The notes beneath the pieces were generated by a model, which was not told the origin of the DNA, made no database searches, and saw nothing but the letters and a program-made list of their open reading frames with translations. Shown here one piece after another: positions 11,400-23,200 of a DNA stretch of 64,000 bases. The position numbers and the translations under genes are program-made. Position 1 is the first letter of the stretch. Each line of letters begins with the position of its first letter. Location: assembly GCA_037039925.1 (NCBI GenBank), contig JAXRKP010000693.1, positions 174,177 through 238,176 on the forward strand. The letters are read 5' to 3'. The stretch comes from Doris montereyensis. Lineage: Eukaryota > Mollusca > Gastropoda > Nudibranchia > Dorididae.

Positions 11400-11640
11400 C
11401 AATGTTGTAAAAGCCGTAGTCTTTGCTGCTGTTGTCCTTCGTTCAAGAAGAAGGTCAATCCCCGTCTGGGAGGAGTACGTCCACTCTCGAAGAAACCCGT
11501 GGATGTGTCGACGTTTTATCGTCATGCGCGGACGTCGGGGAGAGCTGCCAGTGCCAGTACTCTCTATTAGTTTTAGCCGCCATGCGCCAAGTTGCAATGC
11601 TATCCCTCTAAGCTGTGCGCATGCGCGAGAAAAGATGTGC
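11400..11640. promoter_or_regulatory. CpG-rich island with NRF-1-type palindrome
   Basis: This stretch is clearly richer in CpG than the AT-rich surroundings. At 11616-11627 it has tgcgcatgcgcg, which fits the NRF-1 consensus, a frequent core element of CpG-rich animal promoters. No first exon could be fixed on either strand, so calling it a promoter is inference from composition and one motif. Confidence 0.35.
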
Positions 11641-11649
11641 GCACCAAAA

Positions 11650-11900
11650 CAAAACAAAAACAAAAATCCCGAAGAAGAACGCTTGTCTTGTCTGACAATA
11701 CATTCTCATGCACACGGTACACACAATTGGCATTTTTTGTTCATCAATAAACTGTGCACAGCATCACCAACACCCAAAAATATGCGCTCACAGAATAGAA
11801 AACAATAAATGGAACATTGGCTACGTCATCATTAATCTCGACTAAAGAAAGTCTTGAAGAGAATACAGCAATTTATTACTCTTTGAGGCCTTAAAATAAA

Positions 11901-11936
<36 letters not shown>

Positions 11937-13362
11937 ATGCAAACACACGACTAAACCAAACGTTGCAATGTAGGATAAAAGCAAGATATCATCGGGAAAA
12001 GGTTTTCCAGTAAAAAACAGTAAATTGTGAACTGTCTAAAAGCACAAGTTCACCTGATGTAAGAAAAACGTCACCAATAACCAAACCCTAGCCTATGCTT
12101 TTTTGAAGAACAATAGGAAGCATTGTTTAGATCATGTGTGTAAAATGAGCTGCTTGTCCATTGGTTCAAGGCCTCCACTATTCACAAAGACACGAAAGAA
12201 AACATGCGTTTGACCATTTTAAGGACACATCTCACATCCCATACACATCCCTTAGGCGTTAAGACAATTTTACCGACGGTATGTTTTTCATTATAAGAGA
12301 CATATTATACATACATACACATACATGCATACATGTATACATACCAACCGACCTATTTATGAACAAACATATTATTATTATACATATTATCCATCCACAT
12401 ATTTAAGGAAGTCTTAAAACACATACACATATCGACACTCATACACATAACACTCATGAAAACGAGCCCCAACTATATATTTAAATTTAACTCAGACTGG
12501 GCTCCGGGTGGCAATAACGTGTGGCTTGCATAATGGAGGGGGGGATTTCCAATATCCATAGGAGCAGGACTTTTCTAATGCTAAACAATCTAAATGTTGA
12601 CATAACCACCAGCATGTTTCTAACGCTCAACCATACTCATGGATGAACAAGCAATCACAAACATAGCATGAAACAAGATATCGAAATAATGTAGCTCGAT
12701 AATCATAACTGAATCCAGCCATTAAGTTTGCTTTTAAATTTAGTATTATTACTTTGTTTATTTATTCAATTTTTAAATTAGGCCACTTACCCTAAAGATT
12801 TAATAATTTATCAGACATGTTTTTTTCTTCTTTTAAACACGTGTAAATAACAGGATGTAACTTTCTTATATGTGCCAAGTATTTATACTCAACTAACAAA
12901 GGCCAGGGAATAAATGTAAAAAAAAAGCCAACACAACTCAGAATCTTCATGACCTACACCAATGATAAAAATCGAAGTGGTGATTCAGATTGGTTTCCGC
13001 GGGGTAATGTCAGTAGTTAGTAATAATAACAGCACCAGATATTGGGGCCATTTCTATATTTTCAGCCAATGATAGAGCAGCTGCTTAACCTGCATATGGT
13101 CACGTCATAATAAGAGATCCTCATCGAAAAGGCAAAACATTTCACTTAGCCATAAAACCATTGTGGAAAGCCATTAAAGTAAACTTGCATTACATTGAAC
13201 ATTTATCGTCAATAGCAAATGATTATTTCGACATTTTTCTGAACCGATAGGAGTTCTTTACTGATTCTATTCACCAGTTTGCCAAAGAAGTCAATGGATG
13301 TCTTTTTTAAACTTGTATTCGATAGATCTTAACTACATTTAGATCTAGATGACCTGTCTCTC

Positions 13363-13364
<2 letters not shown>
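11650..13364. other. Noncoding stretch with a GT microsatellite
   Basis: Holds (GT)15 at about 11904-11934 and ACAT-rich microsatellite sequence at 12305-12345. No gene-like frame was found on either strand. Confidence 0.4.
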
Positions 13365-13418
<54 letters not shown>

Positions 13419-13440
13419 GTCTGTCTGTCTCTGTCTCTCT
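13365..13440. repeat. (CT)n microsatellite
   Basis: Pure CT from about 13370 to 13413, then a GTCT-type edge. Confidence 0.97.
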
Positions 13441-13761
13441 AAAACACCAATCTAATGTGTAAAATCAACTTTCAGGCCTCATGTTAAAATTATATCAACA
13501 GGATTGCAGATAGAGAGACATCTCGGGAGGGGGGTGGGTGGAATGGGAGAGTGCAGGGGGATTAGCATTGAGAATTGTGATAGATTTAAATGTTGTCAAT
13601 TTCAAATGACCCAAAACAACTAGTGGAATATAGGCCACATAACCCTCTCCATAATAAATTGTTGTTTTATGCTTTGTGTGTGATTAATTAGGCAGAGCGT
13701 CCACTTGAGTGTTTCGTCACTCCCATATCTAACATGTAGACACAATACAGATCAAGGTGAA

Positions 13762-14075
13762 TTTATAGTCCGTATCCTCGCACAAGCGCAGGCTCGCCGA
13801 CTGAACATCATTTAATTTATCCCTTAGAGTAGCAAGCCATTTCATTCAAAATTCAAAGTCCTACCTTACTTTGCAAGACGATACTACTGTACACAAGCCT
13901 TTCAGTGGTAGGCTTTTCGTACTTTCGCACTGACAAGATCTTTCCCTATCTATAGCTGGGTACTCATTCACTACTGAGCCAATTGAGGATAGAAGGGTGA
14001 AGTAGTAGATGTAGTACTTTTCCTGAGAGTACAACGCTGTGGAAACCCCCCCCCCTGTGCCAGTTGTGACGCTAA
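13762..14075. mobile_element. Interspersed repeat family C, copy 1
   Basis: Collinear with 57985-58290 through shared blocks: caagcgcaggctcgccgact, gccatttcatt, tgacaagatctttc, gggtactcattca, gagtacaac, a poly-C run and ctgtgccag. The two loci are 44 kb apart, so this is a dispersed element. No coding capacity or tRNA head was seen. The class is unknown; a SINE or MITE remnant is possible. Confidence 0.7.
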
Positions 14076-14429
14076 AATAGTCGTGACGTTGTTCACAGTG
14101 AGATGACGCAATGTCTTGCCTGGACTGGAAGTGTGGAAAACTCAAGTGGATGTGCCCCTAATTATAGCATCATGCTATATCATCATCAACATCATCACTG
14201 CCTTTTCACCCTATACCAGGCTATAGGCCACGAACAACAGACTTCCACTTATTCCTATCTTGGGAAACTCTTGTCGCCCCTCCACAAAAGAGCCATTCTC
14301 TTCAAAATCAGCATCCCAGGTTAATCATGGTCTTCCCTAATCCTTTGCCCCTTTGGGTTCTTCTAATGAAGGTGAAGACAAGCAGTCCGATGGGACTAGA
14401 TGTCTAACCACCTACCTCGACCCAGGAGA

Positions 14430-14476
14430 GAGAGAGGGAGAAAGAGAGAGAGGGAGAGGGAGGAGAGGCAAAGGAG

Positions 14477-14537
<61 letters not shown>

Positions 14538-14544
14538 TAGAGAG

Positions 14545-14627
<83 letters not shown>

Positions 14628-14629
14628 TA

Positions 14630-14714
<85 letters not shown>

Positions 14715-14722
14715 AGACAGAG
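14430..14722. repeat. (GA)n / (GATA)n compound microsatellite
   Basis: Alternating pure GA and GATA blocks; the longest GA runs are at about 14565-14620 and 14635-14705. Confidence 0.97.
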
Positions 14723-14740
14723 AATCAGACACACATTTCC

Positions 14741-15056
14741 CAATCATGTTTCGACAAAACACATATGAATCCCTTTGCGAATGAAAAAATATGTTTTGTC
14801 GGAGCACAATGTAAGATATGGGTTCTTTCGAAAACGAGTTTTCACATTATGCTCATAAAACACATTTTTAGCTATATCTTTATCATTTGAACAATAAAAT
14901 CTATGAAAATCTCTAAATATATGTAGATTTAAAGTTTCATATTTTATCAGCGAAAACAGCAGTATGCATTTATTTTCACGATATGATTAAAAACAGTAAA
15001 TTGTGAATATCTCAAAACTATGATTTTGGAACAAATGTGTTTTGTCAGAGCACGGT
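14741..15056. mobile_element. Family E element with inverted terminal motifs
   Basis: The left end has catgtttcgacaaaacacat (14747) and the right end the reverse complement of tgctctgacaaaacacattt (about 15035-15055). A second inverted copy, tgttttgtcggagcac, lies at about 14792. The motif is the same as in the 8275-8520 cluster. Size and inverted ends suggest a small non-autonomous element; no transposase is present. Confidence 0.45.
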
Positions 15057-15059
15057 CGT

Positions 15060-15480
15060 ATTTGTGTTGTAGTTTATAAAAAATAATAATAATGCATTTA
15101 TTGGCGCCTTTCATCCGCCAAAATGCTCGATGGCGTTTTACGGTAAAATAGCATTGACACAATCACAGATAATATAAAATGCACAGTAACCAACCAACAA
15201 AAAATTATGTTAGTAAGTTTTAAAAACACTAAAGGTTTATTAAAAAAGTTTTTAAACTAAGAGAAACAAAAAGCTCTCATAAAAAGTTCAGTCTTAGATT
15301 CTTTTAAAAATTTTTAAATAAAGTGCTGCTTCTAGTTTTGAAAGAGATATTATTCCATAAAAGAGGGCAGCATGACTAAACGACTTTTCAATAAAAGATA
15401 ACCTTTTTGTTGGCATGGTGATTAAGAGGGAATTTGATTTTGGTTTAAGTAAAAACTGACCAGCTCTTGTAAATAGGATG
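15060..15480 (-). mobile_element. CR1-like LINE, 3' end fragment
   Basis: On the minus strand, decayed coding sequence reads PTKRLSFIEKSFSHAALFYG, then SLSKLEAALYLKIFKR. This fits the C-terminal CR1 pattern RSFS-x-AAP-LWNSLP-x-FK-LKT. It is followed by a 3' end with aaacgccatcgagcattttg, aaggcgccaataaatgca and an ATT tail. The same 3' end occurs on the plus strand at 34440-34525. Only the last part of the element is present, and it carries stops. Confidence 0.65.
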
Positions 15481-15559
15481 GTGACATACCGTTTGTTTTA
15501 TTTTGTATTGGAATTTATCACCGCCGCAGTATGTGGTGATCTCAGGGTGAATTAAGATG

Positions 15560-15715
15560 AAAGAAAGACGTGAAAGTACCCCGGAGAAAGTGAGACGAAC
15601 ATTTAAAAGAGGCAGTAAAGCAAAAGAAATTGAACCTTCACAGAAAGAAACAGACAATGTCAGGACAGGGCAGCTTGGAGAAAGATCATTTGGTAACTTG
15701 AAACCCATACAATGT
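15560..15715 (+). mobile_element. RTE-like LINE, C-terminal fragment
   Basis: Matches the last coding part of the RTE element at 37935-38055: tttaaaagaggca, ggacagggcagc, ttggagaaagatcattt and cttgaaacccatacaatg correspond to the same order there. It has lost the frame of the parent and the downstream ATT tail. It lies directly after the CR1 fragment. Confidence 0.75.
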
Positions 15716-16497
15716 CTTTTAAATGCTGAAATCCTGGATCAAATAAGGTACGCTTACCAATCTGAGCACCAAAAACAACAAAAGATTTGAACACGGCTAA
15801 CATTTCTTGGGCTTGTTCTATGTATTCGTGACTTCGAAACGTTTTAGAAGTATGAGCTTTGTGAGTGATTGTTTTTGCGAGTTATATTAGAAGGTTAAAT
15901 TTGGTGTTTTGGGCCAATTTGAAAAATGTATCAAAATTTAAAAAAATTAAAAAATTCATAACTTCATTTAAAATTGTCCTACAGACATGATTTTAGTATC
16001 AAAGTTCTCAAGAAATAAAGTTCTTTCCAGTGGTAGTAGCAATTACTTTTCCATTGCTTAAATTTGAGACTAACAAGTCTACAAAAACCAGGTCACTGCT
16101 GCTATTTATAGAATAACAAGTATACCCGTAGACAATGATTGTGATTACTCTTTTACCACATTCTTTTCTCCCCCAACAATGAGCTACTCAATAGGTTACG
16201 GGTGCAGAGTGATATCAAGTACCTGTAGTGTTCGATACCTAGGTTAGGCGGGCTTTTCCTTGCATGTCTAATCACCGGAAATGAAGGAACGAGAAACAAT
16301 GACAATTAAAAGTTTCATAGATCGCAGATCACAGCCAAAACTAATCTTTTCCCAATCAATTAAACTACTGATTTGACCCAAGAGTTTATTTGCCAAGAAC
16401 GTAAAGCAGGCTATTTGAAATGTACATGCGAAATGTGAAGGTTGTGGGTGCAGTGGTTCCTGAGATTTGAGCAGTCAAAGTCTGAGATGAACAACTT
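15716..16497. other. Noncoding, nothing recognised
   Basis: No gene-like open frame or known repeat was seen. Confidence 0.3.
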
Positions 16498-16600
16498 TAT
16501 ATAGAAGATGTGATAAAAGTCTTCTCAAAAATGAAGGTGTAGAAGATGTATATAGAAGATGTGATAAAAGTCTTCTCAAAAATGAAGGTGTAGACTTACA
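16498..16600. repeat. 51-bp tandem duplication
   Basis: Two identical copies at 16498 and 16549 containing gatgtgataaaagtcttctc. It is a recent duplication in noncoding DNA. Confidence 0.95.
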
Positions 16601-17145
16601 AACAATGGGACAGGAAAAATGAACACAAAAAAACCCAACAAACAACCAAAGGCAAGCTCATCTTTCATGACTTTATTAATTAATTAATGAATGAGAATAA
16701 TATGAGATGTGAATCTAAAGATGAATAGATGAATGGATGGACAGGCAGATAGATGCCTTAGTATGCTTATATCATCAACCCTCTTCATGTAAAACAAGAC
16801 AGTCAAATAGATTTTGTCAACCAAATGAACGATTTAATCAGCTCTACAAGTACTTTGGATGAAATCGACCCTTAACAATTCAGGGGTAAATAATGTTAAT
16901 AAGAGAAATTTGTTTCTTTGAAATTTACACCATCCTGCATTGTGGTCATCTCAGGGTGAATTGAGAGGAAACAGAAAGATTTTCGAAAGATAAGCGAAAG
17001 AAGGAAAGGAAAGAAGTAGGACCTACCAGAAGCGCCCGCCAACCGCCCACAATGAGAGAGAACTCAATAGATTAGATACAATATAATATATATACATTTA
17101 AAAAACAAACAGAAAAAAAAAAAGAAATTAATGATCTCCACAAAT
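16601..17145. other. Noncoding 3' flank of the borealin-like gene
   Basis: Lies downstream (minus strand) of the stop codon. It contains one copy of the recurring block ctcagggtgaattgagagga at about 16950, also seen at 15541, 18152 and, diverged, 29780. The region close to the stop is probably 3' UTR. Confidence 0.35.
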
Positions 17146-17277
17146 TTATTGTCTGTACGCCGAGACTGAGCATGTGACGGTGTCAATAATGAGGCCCATT
17201 GTCTTTGGTGTCAGATTCAACCCACTCGTGGTTAGATTGTCCTCCAACATTTTCCTGTCGTCTTGAAGAGCTCGCCT
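17146..17277 (-). CDS. CDCA8: Borealin-like last exon
   Basis: Acceptor cttatctttcag opens 43 codons and TAA (17148-17146). LEDNLTTSGLNLTPKTMG then IIDTVTCSVSAYRQ parallels the borealin C-terminus (DLQR...LDPE-LG-I-x-L-x-x-L-x-I). The AATAAA formed by the last sense codon and the stop could double as a poly(A) signal. An exon for the preceding strand is not placed; a weak candidate lies near 17320-17346. Confidence 0.55.
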   Translation of the reverse strand, partial: RRALQDDRKMLEDNLTTSGLNLTPKTMGLIIDTVTCSVSAYRQ

Positions 17278-20200
17278 CTGAAAGATAAGAGAACAACAAG
17301 TCATGAAGTTGTTGTTTGCTTCATTGAAATTTACCCTGTCCACCAGCCAACCTGCCATTGCCATGAACAGTGGTCAAGTAGAAAAATGTACACTGAATAC
17401 ATTTCATGTGCCACAAAAGGTACACAAAATAATTCCTCCCCCCTTCCATTAAATTTCAAGGAAAGAAAAAGAGTAAAGGGGGGAAAATTCACTCAAAAAA
17501 CCCAAACACCCAATACATACAAACAACCAAACACAGAAATTTGTTTTGTTTTGTCCTTACAATTGAAAGTATGCATGGTTTCTAACATTGTTTTTATCTT
17601 CCAATTGTAACATTAGAGATAAAATAACCAAAAACACGACAGAGATAAATATACAAGAAAAAATACTGCATAGATATGCTCTAGGCAAGGCTAAAGAAGG
17701 CTCATCCTTTCTTTAAAAAAAACCCTTTATTCGCCTTCTAAGGGGACTCAGCAGTCCAGAGGCAAGGTGTCGGTCTCTCAACCACAAAAGGTCATAGGTT
17801 CGAGCACCGTGAACGGTTTAAAAATTGTCTTGAGTTGGTGTTTTTTTTAGCAAACCCCCCCCCCCGGTCCAGGTAGGTGGATCGATACTTAGTCCTATCA
17901 GAATCGGACGATAAAAAGGAGGTCTCGTGTGCAGACAACAACACTCTGTGCACGTTAAAGATTCCATGGCTGTTTACAGGGCAGCCCGGGCAAGATTAAA
18001 AAATGCTACCAAAATCCCCAGATCACCTTAGTTGTGGATGTGGGTAAAATCAAATTATTTCTCTCTTAAAAAACTTTCATTCGCCTTCTTTACATTGGCT
18101 ATCACTACTGCTGCAAACAAAGAGATTTATCAACATCAATCATATGCAGTGATGTCAGGGTGAATTGAGAGGAACACACAAAGAAGAAAGAAAGAGAAAA
18201 AGAAAAGCAAAACATGCAAAGAACAAAACAAAGACAGATTTTGATTTGATTTACATCCACAACTTATGTGATCTCCAGGTTTTTTGCAAGATCTTTCAAT
18301 ATTGCTTGAGACTGCCACTAAACAGTCAATTTTCCAGAGTGTTGTGACCTCACACGGGTTTGGATTCCGTAGAGACACGGGTTTTTTTGTCCACAACTTA
18401 TTTATTATCTGAACAGAACGATATCGATTTTTAGTAATAGTTATAAAGAAGTTGTAGTACTTGTACAGAGTTGTGACCTTCAAAAATATCACTTCCTCCT
18501 CAGATTAACTCTGAACAAAGTGTTGTATCTCCCTCCCTCCCGCGTGGGTCATTTAAAAGAGATAGATCATTGAGTATGGACTCTTAAAATCCCATCCAAA
18601 CCCTGAGATCAAGATATTAACGGGAACAAACAGTATCATTGTAGGAGTAACTCTTAAAACATATGAGACAAGATATGTATCACTATGTACATTTAATGAT
18701 AATTGCAGGTAGATCTGCGTGCATGCACCAAGGGGCTGTTTGTAGTATTTGTATATTCATATTTTTTTCTGATTTGTGAGTTTATAATGCCCCGTGCTCG
18801 TCTCTCTATCCTTGCAATTGGCTGATGACAGCTTTCCGTTCCTTGTTCACCCAGCAACCCAAGCCCAATTTGTACTGTCGTATATGTGGGGTGCAATGGT
18901 GCTCTAAAATATGCTGTTTTGGGATTGTTTTGTTTGGAAAGCTTTGTCTATATATGCTCATGTATGTGTCTATATCTGCTGAATGTCATTAATTGAATTT
19001 TCATTAATTAATTGTCTTTGTGTGTGAGATTGCTTTGTGGACTTCACTAAATGTTTTGTTGATATTGTTGAAAACTAATGCTATTCTGTGTGCTTCATCA
19101 ATAACTATTTAGGAAATGTGTGCATGCCATTGGTTGTGTGATGATTGTTTGCCTGTGGTGTGATTCTGTGTCTGGTAAGAAAGGGTTATGCAATGGATTT
19201 TGCTAAAAACAAAAAGAGAACCAACAACATTTATGTTCAAACCCGACACCTTGCCTCTGGACTACCGAGTTCCCCCAAAGACAAGACAAACACGCAGTAG
19301 CGTAGTTAGCTTGGTTGGTGAGTGCACTCTCTTTTCATGGCAAGAAACAGTAGGTGCTGACGTGGAGGATGCGGGTTTAATTCTATTGACCTTGCCTCGT
19401 CTATTTATTTGTATTTGTCTTGTCTTTGTTCCTACAGAATTTAATAACATTTAATGTCCTTATCTATCAGTCTGCTTTTGAGAAATGAGAAATGCTAAGC
19501 AATATGAGAGCAAATACAAATAAACTCTCAACACACTTCTGTAATAGATAAATAGAGAGAGAAAGGAAAAAAAAGGGGGGAGATACAGAAAGAAAGATGG
19601 AGAGAGAGAGAAATTGTGATTTTGTAACAATTCCCTATATCATGTTGGTAAACCCATTTAAGTTTGGGAAAATATTACTTACGACAGGGGTTGGGGGAAG
19701 GACATAAGTCTTTCTCCAGGTAGCTCATCACGAATATTTTCAGGAGTAATAGTAATCTGAGGACAGCCAAGTAAAAACACACAATTCAGAAAGTGTCACT
19801 TACTATTTTTTTATATACAAAAAATGACAAATTTCTATAGATTAGAATTAGAATCCTTTATTAATTTGTCTCTGAAAGGAAAAACTTGATACTGAGCATA
19901 GTCAAAGTTCCTTCTAAACTTTGCAACATGCACACTAGGTGGAAAGGGTGCACACAGTTGACAAACGTGTGCACACATCGATGAAAAACAACAACTTATA
20001 CGGGGCATAACAGCAACAATTGAGGGAACTTAATCCCTGTTTCTATGGTGGGAAGTGGAACAGTTGATAATAATCACTATCTAAACAGGAGGCTAGTCTG
20101 TCGTATGTTGTTTTTTTTTTACCTAAAAGTTAGTGCTTGTACTCATTTGCACCTGGCTCAAGTAGGGGAAATGCATGTTACGTGTCTTTGTCAAGGAGTA

Positions 20201-23200
20201 CAACATCTAATCTAGCTTTGCTAGGATCCAAACCCAGGACCTCATGATCCCAGGTCCGTCAAGTTAGTCCTTCGCCACCCACATGTTAAGCCTCATGGAA
20301 AAGAACATTTTCTTCAGTACGAACTGATTTCTATTGAATGTAAGTAAGACACATACGTGTACTGTTCTACAAAAGGATTTATAAGACACACACACACACG
20401 TACTGTTCTACGTCAGGATTTCCAAGAGACAAACAAGCATGTACTGTTCTACAAAAGGATTTCCAAGAGGCACACACACATGTACTGTTCTACGACAGGA
20501 TTTCCAAGAGACACACACACACATGTACTGTTCTACGACAGGATTTCCAAGAGACACACACACATGTACTGTTCTACAAAAGGATTTCCAAGAGACACAC
20601 ACACACATGTACTGTTCTACGACAGGATTTCCAAGAGATACACACACATGAACTGTTCTACAAAAGGATTTCCAAGAGATACACACACATGTACTGTTCT
20701 AAAAAAGGATTTCCAAGACGCACACACACATGTTCTGTTCTATGAAAGGATTTCCAAGAGACACACACACATGTACTGTTGAACGACAGGATTTCCAAGA
20801 GACACACACACATGTACTGTTCTACGACAGGATTTCCATTGAATGTAAGAGACACACACACATGTACTGTTCTACTTACTGCGGATTGAACTTGGGAGTT
20901 ATTGCTGGGGTTTTCATGAATCTGTGGACACAAGTATTGAAAATGAAAACGTTCTCACTATGTGGAAAAAGTAAATGATAAATCTAGCCCTTTTCAATTT
21001 GATCACACAGTAATTAAGTAATGCATGTAATATTGTACGATTAAATTGTTTATCTTGACTCTCTTACCCAATGTTCATTATGAATACATGAAGCATTTTT
21101 GGGCTCTGAAAGAAACCAATTTATGAATTAAGTGAAACATTTTTTATAGCATAGAATACTGGAATTGCCCGGATTGTCTAAAAGCAAGAATGCTATCTTA
21201 GGGCCACAAAATTTTGCTTAAACATAGTTAGAGTTTGAGGCAATCTATGACTTACTAGTGGTCCCTGATAGGCAGGCCCATAGCAAAGTTATAATTTTGA
21301 TTTGATTTGATTTACCCATATCCACAACTAAGGTGATCTTGGGTAGGATTTGTAATTTTGCCCGCACTGCCCTGTAAACAGCCAAGTGATCTTTAACGTG
21401 CATAGAATGTTGTAATCTGCACACAGGACCTTTTTTTATCGTCCATCTCCGGTGGGACTAGGTGTCAATCCATCTTCCTTAAGTAGCATCGTACTGCACA
21501 CTTGCAATCATAGTAACACAGGTATATAAGGCAATACTTTCGTAGCCTTTCTTTTGCCGGAAATCGATTGGCAAAATAATCATACATGATAAAAACCAGT
21601 GCTTGACTGTGAAAGTGAATGATGCTATCATTCATATTCTGGACGTTACAGAAATAACTAAAAATCTTTTATAAAGAAATATAAAGACTGTCATCATTTA
21701 ACTCACCTAGACTTGATTGCCCTCTGCAAAAGAACAACAAAGAAAGAAAATCAGTATATTGCCAAAATTAAATCTACGACTGAAGCTTAAAAATGAGATT
21801 TGCACACAAGCATAATAATGCACAATAATACAATCCAATTAGAATCACATAGCTGCCAACTTTTTCAAATCGAAAAACAGACCCTGACCGCGAGAAATAA
21901 CAAACAGTCTGCTGATCTTTGGTCTTTCTGGTGACGTATGACAGTAGTTTTGCCAACTCAGAATGGTGTGTCCAGACTTTCATCCATATCTTACTCTAAA
22001 TCTCTGCCATTGACTTGTGGCTTCTTAAACAAAAATGACAATCAACACTAATAACATACTTACTTTTAAATTTAAATACAGACGTATAAATTCAAAGTCC
22101 CAAAAATGTACTAAATATATATTTTTTTACGTACTGGTTGGCAGCCACCATACCATTCTCAAGAGAGCCAGATAATTAAGACAGCCGATAGCGAACACTT
22201 CATACTCTTATGTGAATTTTTAAAAAATTAGTTGTGTCACAAAAGAAGAGCAGAACATTACCTTTGTAGTTCGAACTGTCCCCATGCTACCAACAGAACC
22301 CCTTTGACATCCGTGTCGTCTTGAGGCTCTTCTGGGATTGTGGGTATCGGAGCTTGAATACTGAAAGAAGACGAAGAGGAGCAAAAGCTTCCTGTAAATA
22401 TAAGCTATTACATCATGTTGGTTTATATGAAGACAAAAAAGATAGAGGAGACAATTAGATTGAAAGATAGATAGAGAGACAGACAGACAGACAGATAGAT
22501 ACAACGCATCGCCCAAAAGTCATTCCTCATAGTTGTTGGCTGCCGCAGATGCTCTGGGAAACGCTGACTGAGGTCAGCGACAAAGGGCCGCCAGGCAGCC
22601 TTCCGTCCCTGCTAGGTCTAAAAGGTGGAAAGCACTTCAGACATCGAAACATAACTCATGGCTACATCATGTCCGGCCTACTTAACTTTGTCATCAACCT
22701 CATTTTTAACCGTCCAACAAACTCTTGATGCTCTATTTACAAACACTGACATTTTACCATTTTTAAGAGTATGTAGTAAGATATCACAAAATCAAATAAA
22801 TCCAGTGAAAAAAATGTGTTCAGCAGCATTGGTACGATGTAACAAACCGCAATTCAATGCAATCTCAGATCTTTAAATATTAATAATAATAATCATAATA
22901 GAACTAATTTCTATAGCGCCCTCTCCCAGCTTACGACAGCTCTAGGCGCATAATTATTCTAAAATGGTTCAATGCAATCTCAGATCTTTAAATATTAATA
23001 ATAATAGAATTAATTTCTATAGCGCCCTCTCCCAGCTTACGACAACTCTAGGCGCATAATTATTCATAAAATAGTAAAACCATGAGTAATGTACATACAA
23101 AAACAAAACACATGGAAAATATATTATTTTAAAGTCTTCTGGCTTGCCAAACATAGATCGTAATGACAGCGGAAAAGAATTCCAGACATTCAGACCTGCG

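Noticed and set aside
14396..14807. Ser/Leu-rich 115-131 codon minus-strand frames
   Set aside because: They are translations of GA/GATA microsatellite sequence.
17740..17810. Functional tRNA gene
   Set aside because: Only promoter-box resemblance remains. There is no foldable acceptor stem, and the segment continues into a SINE body repeated elsewhere.
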